Source of the DNA: Caprimulgus europaeus
Taxonomy: Eukaryota; Chordata; Aves; Caprimulgiformes; Caprimulgidae
DNA: 64,000 bases
Direction: 5' to 3'
NCBI GenBank assembly: GCA_907165065.1
Contig: OU015528.1
Coordinates: 70,041,474-70,105,473, forward strand
Shown here: in pieces, positions 12,375 through 24,030 of the stretch
Position numbering within the stretch: position 1 is the first letter of the stretch
Layout of the letters: every line of letters starts with the position of its first letter
The notes under the pieces: model-generated
Told to the model about the DNA's origin: nothing
The model's input: only the letters and a program-made list of their open reading frames with translations
The model's database searches: none
Program-made: the position numbers and the translations under genes

Positions 12375-15300
12375 GATAAGATGTATATAAGATAGAACAT
12401 GACACTCTGGAGGAAAAAAATGAAAACTCAAATGAACTCAACACAATGACAATATAAATACAATTTCATCTGTATTTTAGATGAATAAATGCAACAATCT
12501 ATAAACTGTTCTTTTGATATGAAGCAGCATTTAGAAAAAAATAATATTACAGTTAAATAGGTCTCTAATGTTTCAAATCACATAACAATGAATAAACAAG
12601 CTTGACAACATGGAAGAAGTTAAATTTATCCTTTAACAAGTTTAAGGAAGCTACATCAAGGTTGATGTGAGAAAAAGAGATGGAGTTTCCTGTTTGGTAT
12701 GATTAGATTAACCGACTACTGTTTTCTTTTTCCTGGATTATCCCTGAGGCTGGAAAGGTTCACCTGAATCCCATGGTATGAAAACACTGTGTGCAGTTCA
12801 GAGCTGCCCACTGGTATATAGCTGAGATAGTTTCCCTTGTTTCTTTAAATGCACCCTTAGAAATATGCACTGACAAGATTATTGTTTACTGCCTTTCAGC
12901 AGGGCTGTGCAAGTCCTCAAATAATGTTTATAATAATAAGGAAGCCATCTCCAGCTCTGTGTAGTGGAGAAAAAAAAGAATCTTATCCTCTTCTGCTTCT
13001 GTTGGTAACCCTGGATATTGTTCTTTGAATGCTCCTAGATTATTGCTTTTAGAACTGATGTCATTTAATATGCTCAGGCTACCAGCAGATCTTGTTTCAT
13101 TTCATGCCAAGTCAAATAAATTCAGCTACTATGCCCGAAAGATAAAACTACCTGTACATTTGTCATCAAATAGCACTTCAGGACCCATTAATATGGAACA
13201 CCATTTTCTTCTCCATTACTGCTGAAGGGCTTATTAGAAATTGAACTCATATAGTAGCAGACACTGGACATTTTCTTTCCAAAAAAAAAAAAAAGTTTAT
13301 TATTAAGGCCTCCATGTTAGAACCTAAAAGAATTTATGATATACTCATTCTTTTATAAAGTTTTCATGAAATGGTGATGCGGAACATCTCATCCAGAAAT
13401 GCAACTTGACTAATCAAGAAATAAAACAGCATTCACTCTCTTTTTTATAGAAGATGCATTTTAATTGCTGATCACTTTTGGATTTTCTTTATCATTATCT
13501 ATTTTAAAAATTTTGTTACATTTTTATAAAGTTTTTTGGTGATTTTTTTTTCCTGCTTTATTTCTACTAACTGTGACCTGTAATGTGAACGACTTAAAGA
13601 TAAACATTTACTTTTTTTAAAAAAAGGTTTTTAGGGAGAAAAAATATTATATAGATGTTAGTACAGAAAGACAAACTGAAAAATTGTAAGATATTACATT
13701 GTATCAAATATAAGTATATGATAAATAAATCAAATAATTTCAGGATTTATTTCTGATGCTAAAAATTGAACAAAAAATTAAAAAGCACTAGCTTCAGAAT
13801 AGATTTTAACATTTATGTTATTTTTGAAATGTAATCAGGAAGTTTCTATACATAAAAAATTGAAAGATAACCTCAGAATTTTACAGGCAGTTCATCAAAA
13901 TGCAGAGACAACAAGTCCCAACACTGTTGTATGTGACATGCTATAAAGATAGTGAAGCAGAGTAGTTGATATGCACTCATAAAAATGAGAGGACTTTTAA
14001 GAAAGGTTTCAGAAGTCTTACTAAGAATAGAGAGTGAGCTTGAACAATGGCAATGATGACACATCCCTGTAAAAGTCAGGACAACAATCGAATAGAGCAG
14101 TGGCTTTTAAAGGTAATGCTGTTTATGAGTTTAACTGAATGGTCTGAAGTTGAACATATGGCAGTGCTGATATTAGTTGAATTCAGCTTCTTGCTGAATT
14201 ATCTCAGATCTGACTGGTAGATATAGGAAAATCAATATTTATTATGTGAAATAAAATTAATGAGGTGACTGTCTTGAACAGTTGAATTCTGCTGTAAGGT
14301 TCAAGAAAATGGTCCATGTACAAATATAATGACTCGGGGACTTCGGTTGACTAGACATTGAGACCATGCAGTTCCTTCCTGGTTTAGAGGGAGCCAACAT
14401 ATTTTGTATGCTGGAACACCTGTGAGCAGCTTTTTAGTGGCTTTGTAAAGTTCTAATATCTTAGTAAACAAGTAAGAATTCCCTTCTCTAGTAACTTCCA
14501 CATATGTGAATGATATTTTGTTATCAAATCTGGGAATTAGAGTCCATATGTGTAATGCTACAGAGTTTCATTTCCCTTATTCTTTCTTGAATTCTTATTA
14601 TTTTTACAATACACTATTTCAGGGGAGGCAGCTAATATTGTACATTTTCCATGTATATGTCCACACTCTTGATTTTTAAGAAGTCTTTATATCGTTCACA
14701 TTATTTTCTCTCTTATGTCTTGCAAAAGGATTATTTACATGATCAGAATATTAATATCAAAATATGCATCTTTTACAGGAAAAAAATGTGTTGCCATGTA
14801 TATCAAAGATTTATATGTAAGCCCTGAGATCCTGAACACATAAATAGATGTACCTACAGGAATTCTTTAAATGTTAATAAAGGCAATTGCCATAGAAGGG
14901 ATCCTCTACAGACAAATTCGCTGTGAAGATGAGGTAGATGCAGTTTTTTGTGAGTAGGCAGCAAAATCGGACATGATTCAAGTTGTAATGGCATTGGGGT
15001 CCTTCAACAAAATAGAAGTCTGCGGAGGAGGGAAATCCTCGAGACTGAGGCCGTCTGTCTGGTCCCCACATTGTGAAGGCATCATTAAACTCAGAGCATT
15101 CCCATTCAAAACTATTCTATATAAAAAGAAATATGAGCTAATAGGGGGCTGTATTAAGAAAATGATAGTATAGGCACAACCACAAACTGTGCCAGCACAG
15201 AGGATGAAAAGCAGTAAGAGGCTGCTGTGGCTGGATCAAGAGCTGGCAATACAGGAAGGAAGTCTCGAGATGGGCAAATTAAACCAAGTTGCTAGGGACA

Positions 15301-15829
15301 GGTAAGTAGAGATAAGCATCCATGGACAAGAGCAGTAAGCACAAAATAAAGTACAAAATGAGGTACTTCTTGCAAGGGGCATTAAGATGGACAAGAAAAA
15401 ATTCTGTAAGTGCCTTAAGAGAGAAAGGAAGAACCAAGGAAAGAATCAATCACCTGATGAGAGGGGAAGATAAACACATCAATCCATCAAGGTGTACAAG
15501 TAGTTTTTTTAAACAGCAGGGTTCACAAAACAAAGTCAGCTGGAGTCAAACAACTGACACAATTAGGAGAGGAAAAAAAAGTAAACTCAACATGGATGAA
15601 AAAAAGTGGATTAAAGAGTACTTGCATTTAGTAGACATTTGAAATCATTGAGTATTTGAACCGTGAGATGTTGAATGGGGGATATCACAACCAATCAGTA
15701 AGGTTTCACACATTAAGTAGTTCTTCTATTTCAAACACAGCAAAAGAAAAAAACAAGGTATTATTTAACAGTTAGTTTAACTTCAGCATTTGGAAAAATA
15801 CAGGATCACATAAAAAAGCTACATATTTT
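12375..15829. other. Intergenic or intronic DNA, no gene seen
   Basis: Very AT-rich, especially 13300-13860, with a 14-base A run (13281-13294). From about 15170 to 15660 the + strand is purine-rich with a 106-codon open frame (15322-15642) rich in Lys, Arg and Ser. It resembles no protein I know and may be an upstream part of the adjacent ancient LINE. That link is a guess. Confidence 0.6.
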
Positions 15830-16320
15830 CTGTAGAATATGGCAAGTCAAGTAGCAACCAAGTATGACTTTATAAAGAAAAATCCTGTCTGGTCATGAAT
15901 GCTTTGTGGACTCCTGGTCACTCTGTCTCAGAGAAGATTTAGTAGAACAAAGCTGGTCAAAAGTTCAAACAACTTCTATAAAATAAGGTGATTAATAGAG
16001 CAAAACAATTAGATTGGAAAAGAGATGATTTAGGCAGTTTGGATAAAAGTCTGTACATTCCTGAAGAAAGTGAACAGGAATTGATTATTCACTGTTTCTT
16101 AAGATCCAACAACAGCAGGGCAGCCAAGAAAATTATGTGTAATAGGTTTAAAACAATAAAAGGAAAGCCTTTTTCAGAGAGCACATCACTGAGCTATGGA
16201 ACATGCTGACATAATACACTGTGGAGGCCAAATGGGATCGGTTAAATTCACGGAGGGTTTACCTGTCAGTGGCTACTAAGCATAATGAAGAGTAAGGAAA
16301 GTCGTAGAGATTCTAGAGGG
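15830..16320 (+). mobile_element. Ancient CR1-type LINE, ORF2 C-terminal part
   Basis: Colinear blocks of the old amniote CR1 pattern are visible. GGACTCCTGGTCACTCTGTC (15907-15926) corresponds to 'CAGTTCTGGTCAC', followed by TCTCAGAGAAGATTTAGTAG. Then come GAAGAAAGTGAACAGGAATT (16062-16081), AATAGGTTTAAAACAATAAAAGG (from 16141), and GTCAGTGGCTACTAAGCATAATG (from 16266), corresponding to 'ATCAATGGCTATTAGCCA'. The start is uncertain because the reverse-transcriptase region appears to carry a deletion near 15890. The 73-codon frame at 15988-16209 is LINE remnant. Confidence 0.85.
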
Positions 16321-16324
16321 GAAA

Positions 16325-16390
16325 AACAAACATGATCAGGGATCTTGAAAAACTTACCTAAGAAGAAAAATTGAAGAAATTAGTGTTGCT
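16325..16390 (+). mobile_element. Small ancient CR1 fragment
   Basis: ATGATCAGGGATCTTGAAAA (16333-16352) followed by CTTACCTAAGAAGAAAAATTGAAG resembles 'ATGATCAGGGGCTTGGAGAACCT..TATGAAGAAAG..TGAAGGA' of CR1. It may be the start of the same copy that resumes at about 16600 after inserted sequence. Confidence 0.5.
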
Positions 16391-16599
16391 CATGCTACTA
16401 TTCTTCTTGCAATGTTCTACAGATGGAATGCCTGTTGGGATTATCTTTTTGTGGCATTCACATGGTTCATAAGCTTCTTTTAACATGTGAGTAAGAAGAA
16501 CTCATAGCTGTCTTGGATACACTGTACATACTTAGCTCTTCATGTATGCTATGGAAATTAACACAAGTGTGAGAAGAATAGATAGAAATTTAATCAATC

Positions 16600-16975
16600 A
16601 TAGATCCAGAATGCATAACCTGCAAGGAGATGCTGAATAAAGTAGAACTGTTTAGCCTAATGGAGATACAATGGAGATGTAGTTAAAAAATGAGGGATTC
16701 TGGTAACAAACTTTACATATATGAAAAGCTGCTGCAAAGATGAAGGCTCTTCTCCATGTCCCATATTTACTTCATAAGAGTAAAATGTATGTTGGGTGTT
16801 ATGGGAATGGTGTTTCATGGTAATACAGCAGAACAGTGGAATACATTCTTGCAGAGGTTCAGACTGCCGTTGGAGATGTGTTTGGAAGCAGGTTGGACTC
16901 ACTGCTGCTAGAAGGGGCACAGAGTCATTCCTGAGGATCTCTCTGGGATTCTGTATGCAAAAGTCATTAAAACTT
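16600..16975 (+). mobile_element. Ancient CR1-type LINE fragment
   Basis: ACTGTTTAGCCTAATGGAGA (16648-16667) matches the 'CTGTTTAGCCTGGAGAAG' block. GAAAAGCTGCTGCAAAGATG (16723-16742), then CTTCTCCATGTCCC, follow the expected order, and CAGTGGAATACATTCTTGCAGAGGTT resembles the 'ACTGGAACAGGCTTCCTAGGGAGGTT' block. Divergence is high and several short deletions are likely. Confidence 0.65.
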
Positions 16976-17040
16976 CCCAGCAGCCTTCCTTCATTAAGCC
17001 CTGGGGGGAGTACTGTGAATTCTTTTACTCCTCCTTTAGG

Positions 17041-17057
17041 AAAAAAAAAAAAAAAAA
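17041..17057 (+). repeat. Poly(A) run
   Basis: Seventeen A directly before an 18-bp tandem repeat. It could mark a retrotransposon 3' end, but no element was recognised immediately upstream. Confidence 0.9.
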
Positions 17058-17058
17058 G

Positions 17059-17111
17059 TCTTACTTTTTGCTAGCATCTTACTTTTTGCTAGCATCTTAC
17101 TTTTTGCTAGC
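17059..17111 (+). repeat. 18-bp tandem repeat, three copies
   Basis: The unit TCTTACTTTTTGCTAGCA is repeated at 17059, 17077 and 17095, exact until the last base. It contains the GCTAGC palindrome. Perfect identity between units suggests recent expansion by replication slippage. Confidence 0.95.
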
Positions 17112-18654
17112 CTTCTGGCTATTCTCTTTTTTAGAGGAAAGAGAAAACACTGCTAAGTGATCACATGGGTCATGACCCTCTTTCAATAAAAGTTAATGGG
17201 ATTTTTGTTTCTTCAGAGGGAGTTGGAACAGAAGCTGAGGTAGCAAGTTTTGAACTTACAGCTACAATAAGCAGTGAACACTATCTAAAAGAAAAGCTGG
17301 AATGAATGTGAAGGTCAATTGGACAGATTAAAATCAAATGCATTCCCCTTGATCTTTTTGTTTCTGGTCCTACAACATGTTCTACTGTTCCTCTTGTGCT
17401 GCCTCAGCTTTCTTAAAAAATAGGGAAGATCAGAGTTCAGTGGTACCTTTGGCAGCAGGACAGATATTTTCCAGCCAGCCCAACCTGGGGGCCAGCCCCT
17501 CGATGACGAAAGCAGTAGATGCTGTTGGCCAGCATGCTGTGCTTTGCATTAGACATATGAAGTTTAAAGCTTTATCTATTGATTTTGGAAATGATTCAAA
17601 AGGAAAACTCATTAATCATAAACATTCCTACTTTTCTGACTCTAATTCATAAAATACTTTTAATAATATGTCATGAATTAATCAGTGTCCAATCTTATTT
17701 ATTATTAATAACAAAGAGGATGATTTTTGTAACAGCAGACTTACTATCATGTTACTTGCTATGTGACCACTAGTCCAGTGTAGCCTTGTCAGAAGCAGCA
17801 AGCGGTCCTGAAGATCTTTTCCCAAGTCATGGTTATGAAGACACATTTCAGTTAAATTTTTACTGTTTTAACAAGCACCATCCTCCTAGTGATTAAGGTA
17901 GACAGTGACTGTGGCTGGTATTCTGTCAGGATTTTCAATAAGAGTGACCAAATCACCTGGAAGAATATACTTTTCAGTCTCGTTTACAGATTAAAATACA
18001 AAATGCATAGCCTGGAAAGTCCAGAAAAGCTAGAATGTTTTTCAGACTATTTAAATTTTGCTTTTTAAATTTTGCTTTTGAACATGCAGAAATTAGAGAT
18101 TTGAAGCATCCCAGATTCTGTAAGGAAGACTGTTGCAAATTTTTCAGGTGAGATGTAATTCTGTTATTGCTGCAACAAACTTTCAGACAGTTCAGAACTG
18201 AGATTTGTGAAGTTGCTATTCTAAAAAGTCACACAGTATAATATTTCACAGTGACTTAGAACATTTGCTAAGGAAGGAACAGTAGAATTGCTTTGCTGCA
18301 GCAAATAGATATGCAAACTACAGTGTAAACTTCATGCAGATATATATTTTAAGCCACAGTCAGCATTTAATTCCAAACTTGTCATTTGTTTGAATTTGGC
18401 AGTTGAGTGAATGCCTCTAGTGTCTTGGAAATCCACATTCTTCTAATACAGGAGATACATGCAAATGTATTTCCACTTAGACAAAAGCTATTAAATTGGT
18501 CACTCTTAATTAATTACTCTCTCCTTTCTGATATGCACCTGCAACAACAACTTTCACAGACATCTACTCGCCCAGGTTTCCTTTATAGATGGTGGACATA
18601 AAACAGACTAACTCTTCAGTTGGGTCTTTGGACCTAAGCAGGATCATCTATGTC
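17112..18654. other. Intergenic or intronic DNA, no gene seen
   Basis: Unique sequence with short frames only (91 codons at most, 17377-17652). A short fragment near 17181-17216 carries the AGTTAATGGGATTTTTG motif discussed in the findings. A 15-bp near-duplication of TTTAAATTTTGCTTT occurs at about 18048-18080. Confidence 0.6.
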
Positions 18655-18825
18655 ACATTAATCTAGTCTGTCCTCAGGAATACACAGCAATGGAGCTTCC
18701 ACAACCTCCTCAACTGATGAGTGCTTCGCCTGTTTTAGCATTAAATATTGTCATTAGATTTAGCCTTAATATCTCATACTTCTGTTTAAACACATAATTT
18801 CTTGTCAGATGTTGCTTCTTTGGGG
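18655..18825 (-). mobile_element. Ancient CR1-type LINE fragment (minus orientation)
   Basis: Read on the + strand it gives, in order, AATCTAGTCTGTCCTC, GGAGCTTCCACAACCTCC (18693-18710), ATTAGATTTAGCCTTAATAT (18753-18772) and AATTTCTTGTC. These correspond to the reverse complement of the CR1 segment 'GACAAGAAGTAAT...TTAGGTTAGATATTAG...GGAGGTTGTGGAATCTCC'. The copy is diverged but colinear. Confidence 0.7.
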
Positions 18826-20729
18826 TCTAAAGACTAACAGTCCAAAGTACAAACCCACAGGCATGAGTAGAAGTGGGAACTGCATTGAAGAAGAAAGGCA
18901 GTGAGTGACAGCTATACCCAAAGATCTGTGTTGCAGTGTAAACTTTTCTAGCCTGCTTCTGGTGTGTCTATATATACATGTAAGTGCTGTGACCTTAATT
19001 CTGCAAGGTTTTTGACAGAATACCAGAAAACCCCGAGGTTTTTCTTCAGGACTAATACAGAGGCAGATTGTACAAGTTGGGATAAATGCTTAATATAGTT
19101 CTCTGCAACATGAAATCTGTGCCCACTGCTTGTACATAGTGCTCACCTTGAGGAAAGGGGCTGGTCAGAGATGACCAAAGAAGTTTATAAATATGTGGAC
19201 TCATCCTACAGACCTCAATATGGTGATGAGCACTTAGTGATGTGTAACCATCCCACTCTGCTGCTCAGTTTTTACTAATCAAAATCAGTACCTCTCTCTT
19301 CTGTGTCTTGTACTCCTCAACTTGTATCTTGTATTTGCATGCAGTGTTTTGATTTCTGCACTCTTCGGATAAAAACAAAGACTTTTATGGCTATAATGAA
19401 TCACAATAACATGAGCAGCCTTATAGGAACAGACTATTAAAATTAAACAGCATTATTATGAAAACATGAGGTTGTTAATAACATGAAATACTAATTATCT
19501 GCAGTATGTTTACTAAGTGTTACTCAAAATTTTGGAAAATAAATCACTCAAGCCATAAAATGTGGTGTTTTTCACCACTTGTCATATTTTCTATTATATT
19601 TGGATTTCAAACAGTAGTAGTTATTATTAGTAGTCAAAATATTCTCCCTGAAAAGTATGAAGAGTGACGGTCAAGTAAGACATGCCTAATAGCTGGGACA
19701 GTAAGCTCAAACTCGAGGCCTTTGACAGCACTGTAAGGCTTCCCCTCAACTTCTCTAGATACCAGAAGAGGTGGACACAAATAAATGCTTCTGCATCTTT
19801 TGAGTCAGCTCTAAACTAGATGCACTGATATTGGAGAGCTACCTTCCAAAACTGTGGTTGCCACAACAGCAAAGACAATTAATCAACTCTGTCTTGAAAC
19901 ATAAACTGCTAAAAAAAATGTCTGAAAAGCAATTACTAGCAACAGTTTCCGAGTCTTCCTGTTTATTTGTTTGGGGATTTTTTCGTTTTGGGTTTTTTTT
20001 TGGTTTTTTTTGGTTTTTTTTTTTTTAATATAGCACATTACATCATTTGGTGAAGTCCAGAAAGTGAGGAAGTGATAATTCTCACAAATGAACAGAACTC
20101 AGCAACTGATCCAACATAACCATAAGAAATAACAAAAAGATTAAATAAAAAGTTGCCCTAAGTATTGGTCTCACTCTTCCAAACTCTGCAGTTTTTCCAT
20201 TCTATTAAATAAATGTGAGGTTGAGATAACACCCTGCTATCAGGACCTCTGCTGTCTCTATCCTTCCTGGGAATGGGAGGGAGCAAAGCCTTCCGAAATG
20301 CTTCACGGTGGCTGTAGCACGCCCGAGGCAAGGTAGGAATTGTGCCACTGACCAGCTCTGAAGTGCTTGTTTGACACCATTTCCCTGGTCTTTGCTGAAC
20401 AACCTACTGAAGGGCTAAGAGGAGTTGAAGTAGATATTTCAAACTGCAGAATGTGTCAGCTTTCATGTCTTCAATACTGATAAATATGGATCATTGCTTC
20501 TCAAAAGTATGCCTACATAAGCTTACAGATGAATGGGTGTATATAACACGGAATATCTTTTTGTTACTAAGAGAATAAATATATGGTAAAAGCATATCTG
20601 CAGTGAAGCCAGCAAACATTAAGTTGCATTCTTGCAGTGATTTTATTTGGAGCCCAGCGGGCAAAATGAAGCTGCAAAGCCACTTGTGGTTGCGTGAGTC
20701 TAACAGCAGGCACAGTCTGAACCTGAGGC
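18826..20729. other. Intergenic or intronic DNA, no gene seen
   Basis: Unique sequence. The only notable part is a T/G-rich low-complexity tract at 19975-20028. Short open frames here give no recognisable protein. Confidence 0.65.
19975..20028 (+). repeat. T-rich low-complexity tract
   Basis: Runs of T broken by GG and GGG, ending in a long T run. The frame translating it as Phe/Gly-rich sequence is an artefact of composition. Confidence 0.85.
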
Positions 20730-20850
20730 TGTGCAGTGCTCAGCGGCAATGGGCCAGTTCTGCAGCTGATATCCAGTGATGTGACATCGGGTGACTTCAG
20801 TGGAGTTATGCTGGTTTAAATCAGATAAGGATTTAGCTAGGAGGTGGTTT
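20730..20850. mobile_element. Possible ancient palindromic (MITE-like) repeat
   Basis: TTCTGCAGCTGATATCCAG (20757-20775) and TGACTTCAGTGGAGTTATGC (20792-20811), then GGTTTAAATCAG, resemble the two arms of an old interspersed repeat seen in turtles, crocodilians and birds, in which 'TGACTTCAATGGAG' sits near the centre of an imperfect palindrome. The arms are partly complementary here. The family name is not known to me. Confidence 0.4.
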
Positions 20851-23800
20851 TCTGCATCACTCTCTATTTCACCAACTAATATCAACCATGGATTTTTTCT
20901 GCTCTGTCTCTGAACTCTTTCATTGCACACACGGCAACAATGTGATCACTTTGCTCTCACCTCTAGATATGGCTAAGGTATAACTGATGACTGGTGGCAC
21001 CTTTTATTGTTGCTCCAGCTGTCAAAGCTAGGAGACATAGCTGACCATAACCCACTGTGGAACACTATAATTCATCAGTTCTGAAGGAGAGTTTACATTG
21101 GCAAGTAGCCATTACCTAAGATGGGGAATATGGTTAAGACTCCAAAGACAGGATTTTATATTTTCTTTGGGGAATACATTTTATTCTTCACCTCTTCCAG
21201 CTATTTTGTGGGAATAAGGAAAGATGTCAAGTCAGTAATAGAAAAATAAAGCATTACTGAACACATACTTATTCCTGGTAACATGGTGCCATTTATTTTA
21301 AAAACCAGGGGACTCATTTATAGCTGATTTAAATTAGTAGAACCACAGGACTGAGTCAGCCCTCATTAAAATGAATGGGTGTCTTTCTGTGAACTGCCCC
21401 GGAGGCTGGAGCAGGCTATTAGGTGTCATATATGGTCCTTTTGAAAGAATCAGAAACAAAATGGTTCAAATTCCTTTCACTGAGCGTTCTTAAACAATGT
21501 AAATATTACACTAATGCAATGGGTCAATGCACCAAAGGAAGGTATTTTTGTGAAAGCATGAATAATTTAAATTTAAGGATTGCATTGCAGTGTATTAGTT
21601 GAATTAAGTGGAAAATTATTATAGTAATCATAGTGATCTGAAATCAATCATGGTCAGAAAACATGCTGTTTCTTATTTCTAATGCAGACTGATTATTCAG
21701 TGTTGGTGAAGCTATTCCTCATCTCCATTACAGTAGCTAGGAAACACTGACAGTGGTAGACAATAATTTACTTCAGAGATATAAAGTTTAAAGTTTGCAG
21801 AAGGTTATGAAGATTTGTGAGAGAATATTTCATCCTATGACAAAGACACTGTACTTACCCACACTGATTTATTCCATCAGTCCTTAGCACACAGGTTTCT
21901 GGACCAAGGTCAGAAAAGTCAATGGTCCACAAGGCTGATTTTCTACCTTTGTGCTACTTGCATTGCTCACCCATTTCCAGGCTTCTGATGGTGCTCAAAA
22001 TTACTCTAAATGATTGTCTTTTACTCCTTCTTTATATTTGTTCACAGGCTATTCCTTCTTGGTACTGAAACTAGGAGTCATATGTCAATGTTGTATATCA
22101 TTAGAAGTCATAGTTTCAAATAAAAGACCCTTATCTCAAGAGATTTACTGTTGAGAAGGCTCAAGAATAATAAATGTTTCTAGGGCATGATTCATCCCTT
22201 CCTAAAATAGTTGTCCAAGACAGCCATTCAAAGTGCCTATTTCTCTCCATTGACTAGGGAAGTGAGGCTGGCTAGTACAGACTTAAATATTGCAGAGGTC
22301 TAAAATTAAGCAAAATGAAGCTACACCTTTCTGCACCTATCTCTTTTCAAGACATGCTCACTGAATCTGTAAGCTAGATGAATGTCAAGTTCCCTCTTTA
22401 AATTAAGAGCTAATTGTTCAAACAAGGGGAAGCTTCATTATAATTGGGTGAACTGAAAAAGACATTTGCCCCCAGAACTGCATGTTTATGCCTCAACAGT
22501 TGTTGCTCGTGCCTTGTACATAAGAGCCAATGTCTCATCTGGAGTTACTTAGGACTGCATTGTGCTCATTGTGCACCTTTCTTGTGTTTTTAATAGCTGA
22601 GACACTTCTGATGATCCTCAGAGGATGGTGTAGCCGCTAATACTAGAAATATAGCAGTTTTCTTCTCCATTCCTATGTTTATTGATAACTTTAGGTTAGC
22701 AAATTTGGCTCACTGTGAAAAGAATATTAAAAAAAACCCCATCAGATGAGTTAATAAACCAAAGGACTTGAAAGGAGAGAATACTGACAAGTTTTTTTTG
22801 GAACTGCATCATAATCTGCCACAGCTAAGTTCAGGTGAATAATTTGCTCTTGTTTGTTCATTACACTGGTAATTGTAGAAAAAGGCATTCTACTATCATT
22901 CCTGCACTGAATTTTGGCAGCCTTTCTGACGTATTCTCATACATGAGTCCATATACATGCTCACACTTATACCATGTGTGTGAGCAACTGCTGGCACCAC
23001 CACCAGCTGCCCCTGTGCCCCTGCAGTCACTGAACAAGCAGCTCAGAGATGTGACTCTCCCTCTCCGCCTTATTGCTCTTCTGAATTACAACACTTTATA
23101 ACAGCTCAAATATTTTTGTCTCACAGCCTCTTAATGCAGGATGCTGTGATTTCTTGGTGGTTGGGGCCCTTATAACATGCTATTGCCCAGTTTCTTGAGC
23201 TCTATGCTGCATCTAAAAGAAAAAGTCACACAAAGCCTTAAAAATAATGTTTAAAGAAATAATCAATAAGAAATAATAAGGTTTGGAAAGTATAATTCTG
23301 AGAATTGAATGGTTTGTTTTATGTACTGCAGATATATGATATAGATTGAACTAACCTGGCCTTTGGGACAGTAAAGGTTAAGAAATAAATGAAGACAGCT
23401 GTGTCAGAGAAAGTAAGTACATGTCCAGACATATCATTAAAGAAAAGTTGTATCAAAGTATTATATTACTCTCTATGAATCTTTGTCTCTCACATTCTCC
23501 TCTATTAAGCCAGTCATTTTATGTTGCTATAAAAGAGTAAGGTCCAATAAATCTAAATTAGTTAATCTATATATATTTCATTTTCTGCAGGGCTTTTTAT
23601 TGTTATTTTTCTTTGTTCTACATCAGCAAAATATGCTGTGACAGAAGACAAGAATTTCCAGCTGCTCATCAAAATTCCTTTTGATTTCTGACTCTTTCTT
23701 AATTTATTTTGTAAGACATGAAAAAGAAACAGTCTTTCCATGAAAAAGCTGCATTTGAATGCAGCCAGGCTACAACATGAGATATTTTTCATGAACAAGT

Positions 23801-23898
23801 ATCTACTTTATGATAATTTTAAAAACTTCATTATAGTCACATGAAACACACAGCCTTCCATTCACATCCAAATGCCTTGTTTGACATGTCAGATACTT
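20851..23898. other. Intergenic or intronic DNA, no gene seen
   Basis: Unique AT-rich sequence. A fragment near 21345-21385 (GGACTGAGTCAGCCCTCATT, then AAAATGAATGGG) also resembles an old amniote repeat motif. There are no coding signals: the 88-codon frame at 22835-23101 is not recognisable. Confidence 0.6.
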
Positions 23899-24030
23899 TC
23901 ATTTCTAATTCTGGCTCTGTCACTAACCTTGACAAAGCCATTTGACTACTTTGTACTGGTATTTATCTGCCCATTCATTGTCTTTTCTTCTTAGATTGTA
24001 GACTTTTCAAAATAAAGACAGTTTTTATTA
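23899..24030 (+). mobile_element. MIR-like ancient SINE
   Basis: TTCTAATTCTGGCTCTGTCA (23903-23922) matches the MIR core 'ATCCCGGCTCTGCCACT'. It is followed by CTAACCTTGACAAAGCCATTTGAC (the 'GACCTTGGGCAAGTCACTTAAC' region) and then CTTAGATTGTAGACTTTTCA (23990-24009), corresponding to the sauropsid tail 'TTAGATTGTAAGCTCTTTGGGGCAGGGAC'. Three colinear blocks make this a reasonable call. The tRNA-derived head is not visible. Confidence 0.6.

Noticed and set aside
17041..17111. CRISPR-like array
   Set aside because: The three 18-bp units are directly contiguous with no spacers, and the host is a vertebrate.
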